This document shows, piece after piece, positions 63,616-64,000 of a stretch of DNA of 64,000 nt. The translations under genes were made by a program, and so were the position numbers. The stretch is taken from NCBI GenBank assembly GCA_030583665.1, contig CP129469.1, positions 992,001 through 1,056,000 on the forward strand, read 5' to 3'. Position 1 is the first letter of the stretch. Each line of letters begins with the position of its first letter. The notes beneath the pieces are model-generated. The model was not told the origin of the DNA, made no database searches, and was given only the letters and a program-made list of their open reading frames with translations. The stretch is from Candidatus Jettenia sp. AMX2. GTDB taxonomy: Bacteria > Planctomycetota > Brocadiia > Brocadiales > Brocadiaceae.

Positions 63616-63706
63616 GCGTACAATTTCAAAACAACATATCCATAGATGAACCCTGAACCTTCTGACTTTATCCGTGGTTAATGTCATTTTGAAATGGAGG
63701 AGCCAG

Positions 63707-63820
63707 GAAATTAAAATCACACATAAAACCGATATTACAGAACTTAGAGGGTATGAGAAAAAAATCTGGGGGGATGACGCACAGGAATATGTAAACAAAC
63801 TAAGAGAGAAATGGAACTGA
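63707..63820 (+). pseudogene. C-terminal fragment of a possible antitoxin
   Basis: An open stretch with no start encodes HKTDITELRGYEKKIW then QEYVNKLREKWN and a stop. It looks like the end of a small antitoxin-like protein, but family assignment is uncertain. The following 120 bp contain a 25-codon frame (MELKIATLLKEIVESAELRL) that overlaps its end and may be another relic. Confidence 0.35.
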
Positions 63821-63947
63821 AAATTGCTACACTCCTGAAAGAAATCGTTGAAAGTGCCGAACTAAGACTGAAATACAGGATAAAATAAAGGAAGCTAATG
63901 GCAGAACTCAATTTCACTATAAAGATAGTGTAGGGGGGTAAAAAATT

Positions 63948-64000
63948 ATGAGTTATAGAAATCCAGAAGGAATTCAGCATACCATTAAGACTGTTATTAG
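63948..64000 (+). CDS. Start of a gene cut by the window edge
   Basis: ATG 63948 follows a strong AGGGGGGT site and encodes MSYRNPEGIQHTIKTVI before the edge. Too short to identify. Confidence 0.5.
   Translation, partial: MSYRNPEGIQHTIKTVI

Overview
The window reads like a chromosome segment of an anammox planctomycete (order Brocadiales). This is an inference from gene content, not from a marker-gene search. The main support is a Rieske/split-cytochrome b operon that also encodes a GltD-like NAD(P)H/FeS oxidoreductase and a membrane-anchored multihaem cytochrome c, an arrangement described for 'Candidatus Kuenenia stuttgartiensis'. LptD, MurD and an outer-membrane polysaccharide exporter show a diderm cell that makes peptidoglycan precursors. 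The DNA is moderately AT-rich.

Layout. 1-6.8 kb (minus strand): a bc1-type respiratory complex operon behind a good sigma70-type promoter. 7.0-8.1 kb (minus): an HMA-like protein and ThiE. 8.1-14.6 kb (plus): purF and purM, with two radical SAM genes and a glycosyltransferase between them. 14.7-19.1 kb: pssA, an aquaporin, nth, tRNA-Arg(CCG) and a sugar aminotransferase. 19.3-32.2 kb (plus): a long run of core genes, lptD-coaD-ymdB-xseA-xseB-dxs-nadK followed by a four-gene 2-oxoacid:ferredoxin oxidoreductase and murD. A 191-bp MITE sits inside the oxidoreductase genes. 32.4-41.7 kb (minus): a TPR lipoprotein-like protein, a zinc/manganese-type ABC importer with a porin-like protein, a small His/Cys protein and a MATE exporter. 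42.3-47.7 kb (minus): Wzi-, Wzz/GumC- and Wza-type surface polysaccharide genes. 48.6-64 kb (plus): an exopolysaccharide island with a NusG-like antiterminator, WbpA, a WbpB-WbpD fusion, WbpI, a UDP-glucuronate epimerase, a flippase-type ABC transporter and an EPS-type MarR regulator. These are mixed with broken toxin-antitoxin genes and dense repeats.

Together the wbp genes, plus the aminotransferase at 18-19 kb, could make UDP-2,3-diacetamido-2,3-dideoxy-mannuronic acid for a surface polymer exported through the Wza/Wzz/Wzi machinery. A 65-bp leader sequence occurs before both wbpA and wbpI and lies close to the NusG paralogue, so it is the best candidate here for an undescribed regulatory system.

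The intergenic DNA is built largely from about a dozen families of short palindromic or composite dispersed repeats. One composite block of about 267 bp, a multiple of three, lies in frame inside the nucleotide-binding domain of the ABC transporter at 57.4-59.5 kb. No complete transposase, CRISPR array or rRNA gene was seen.
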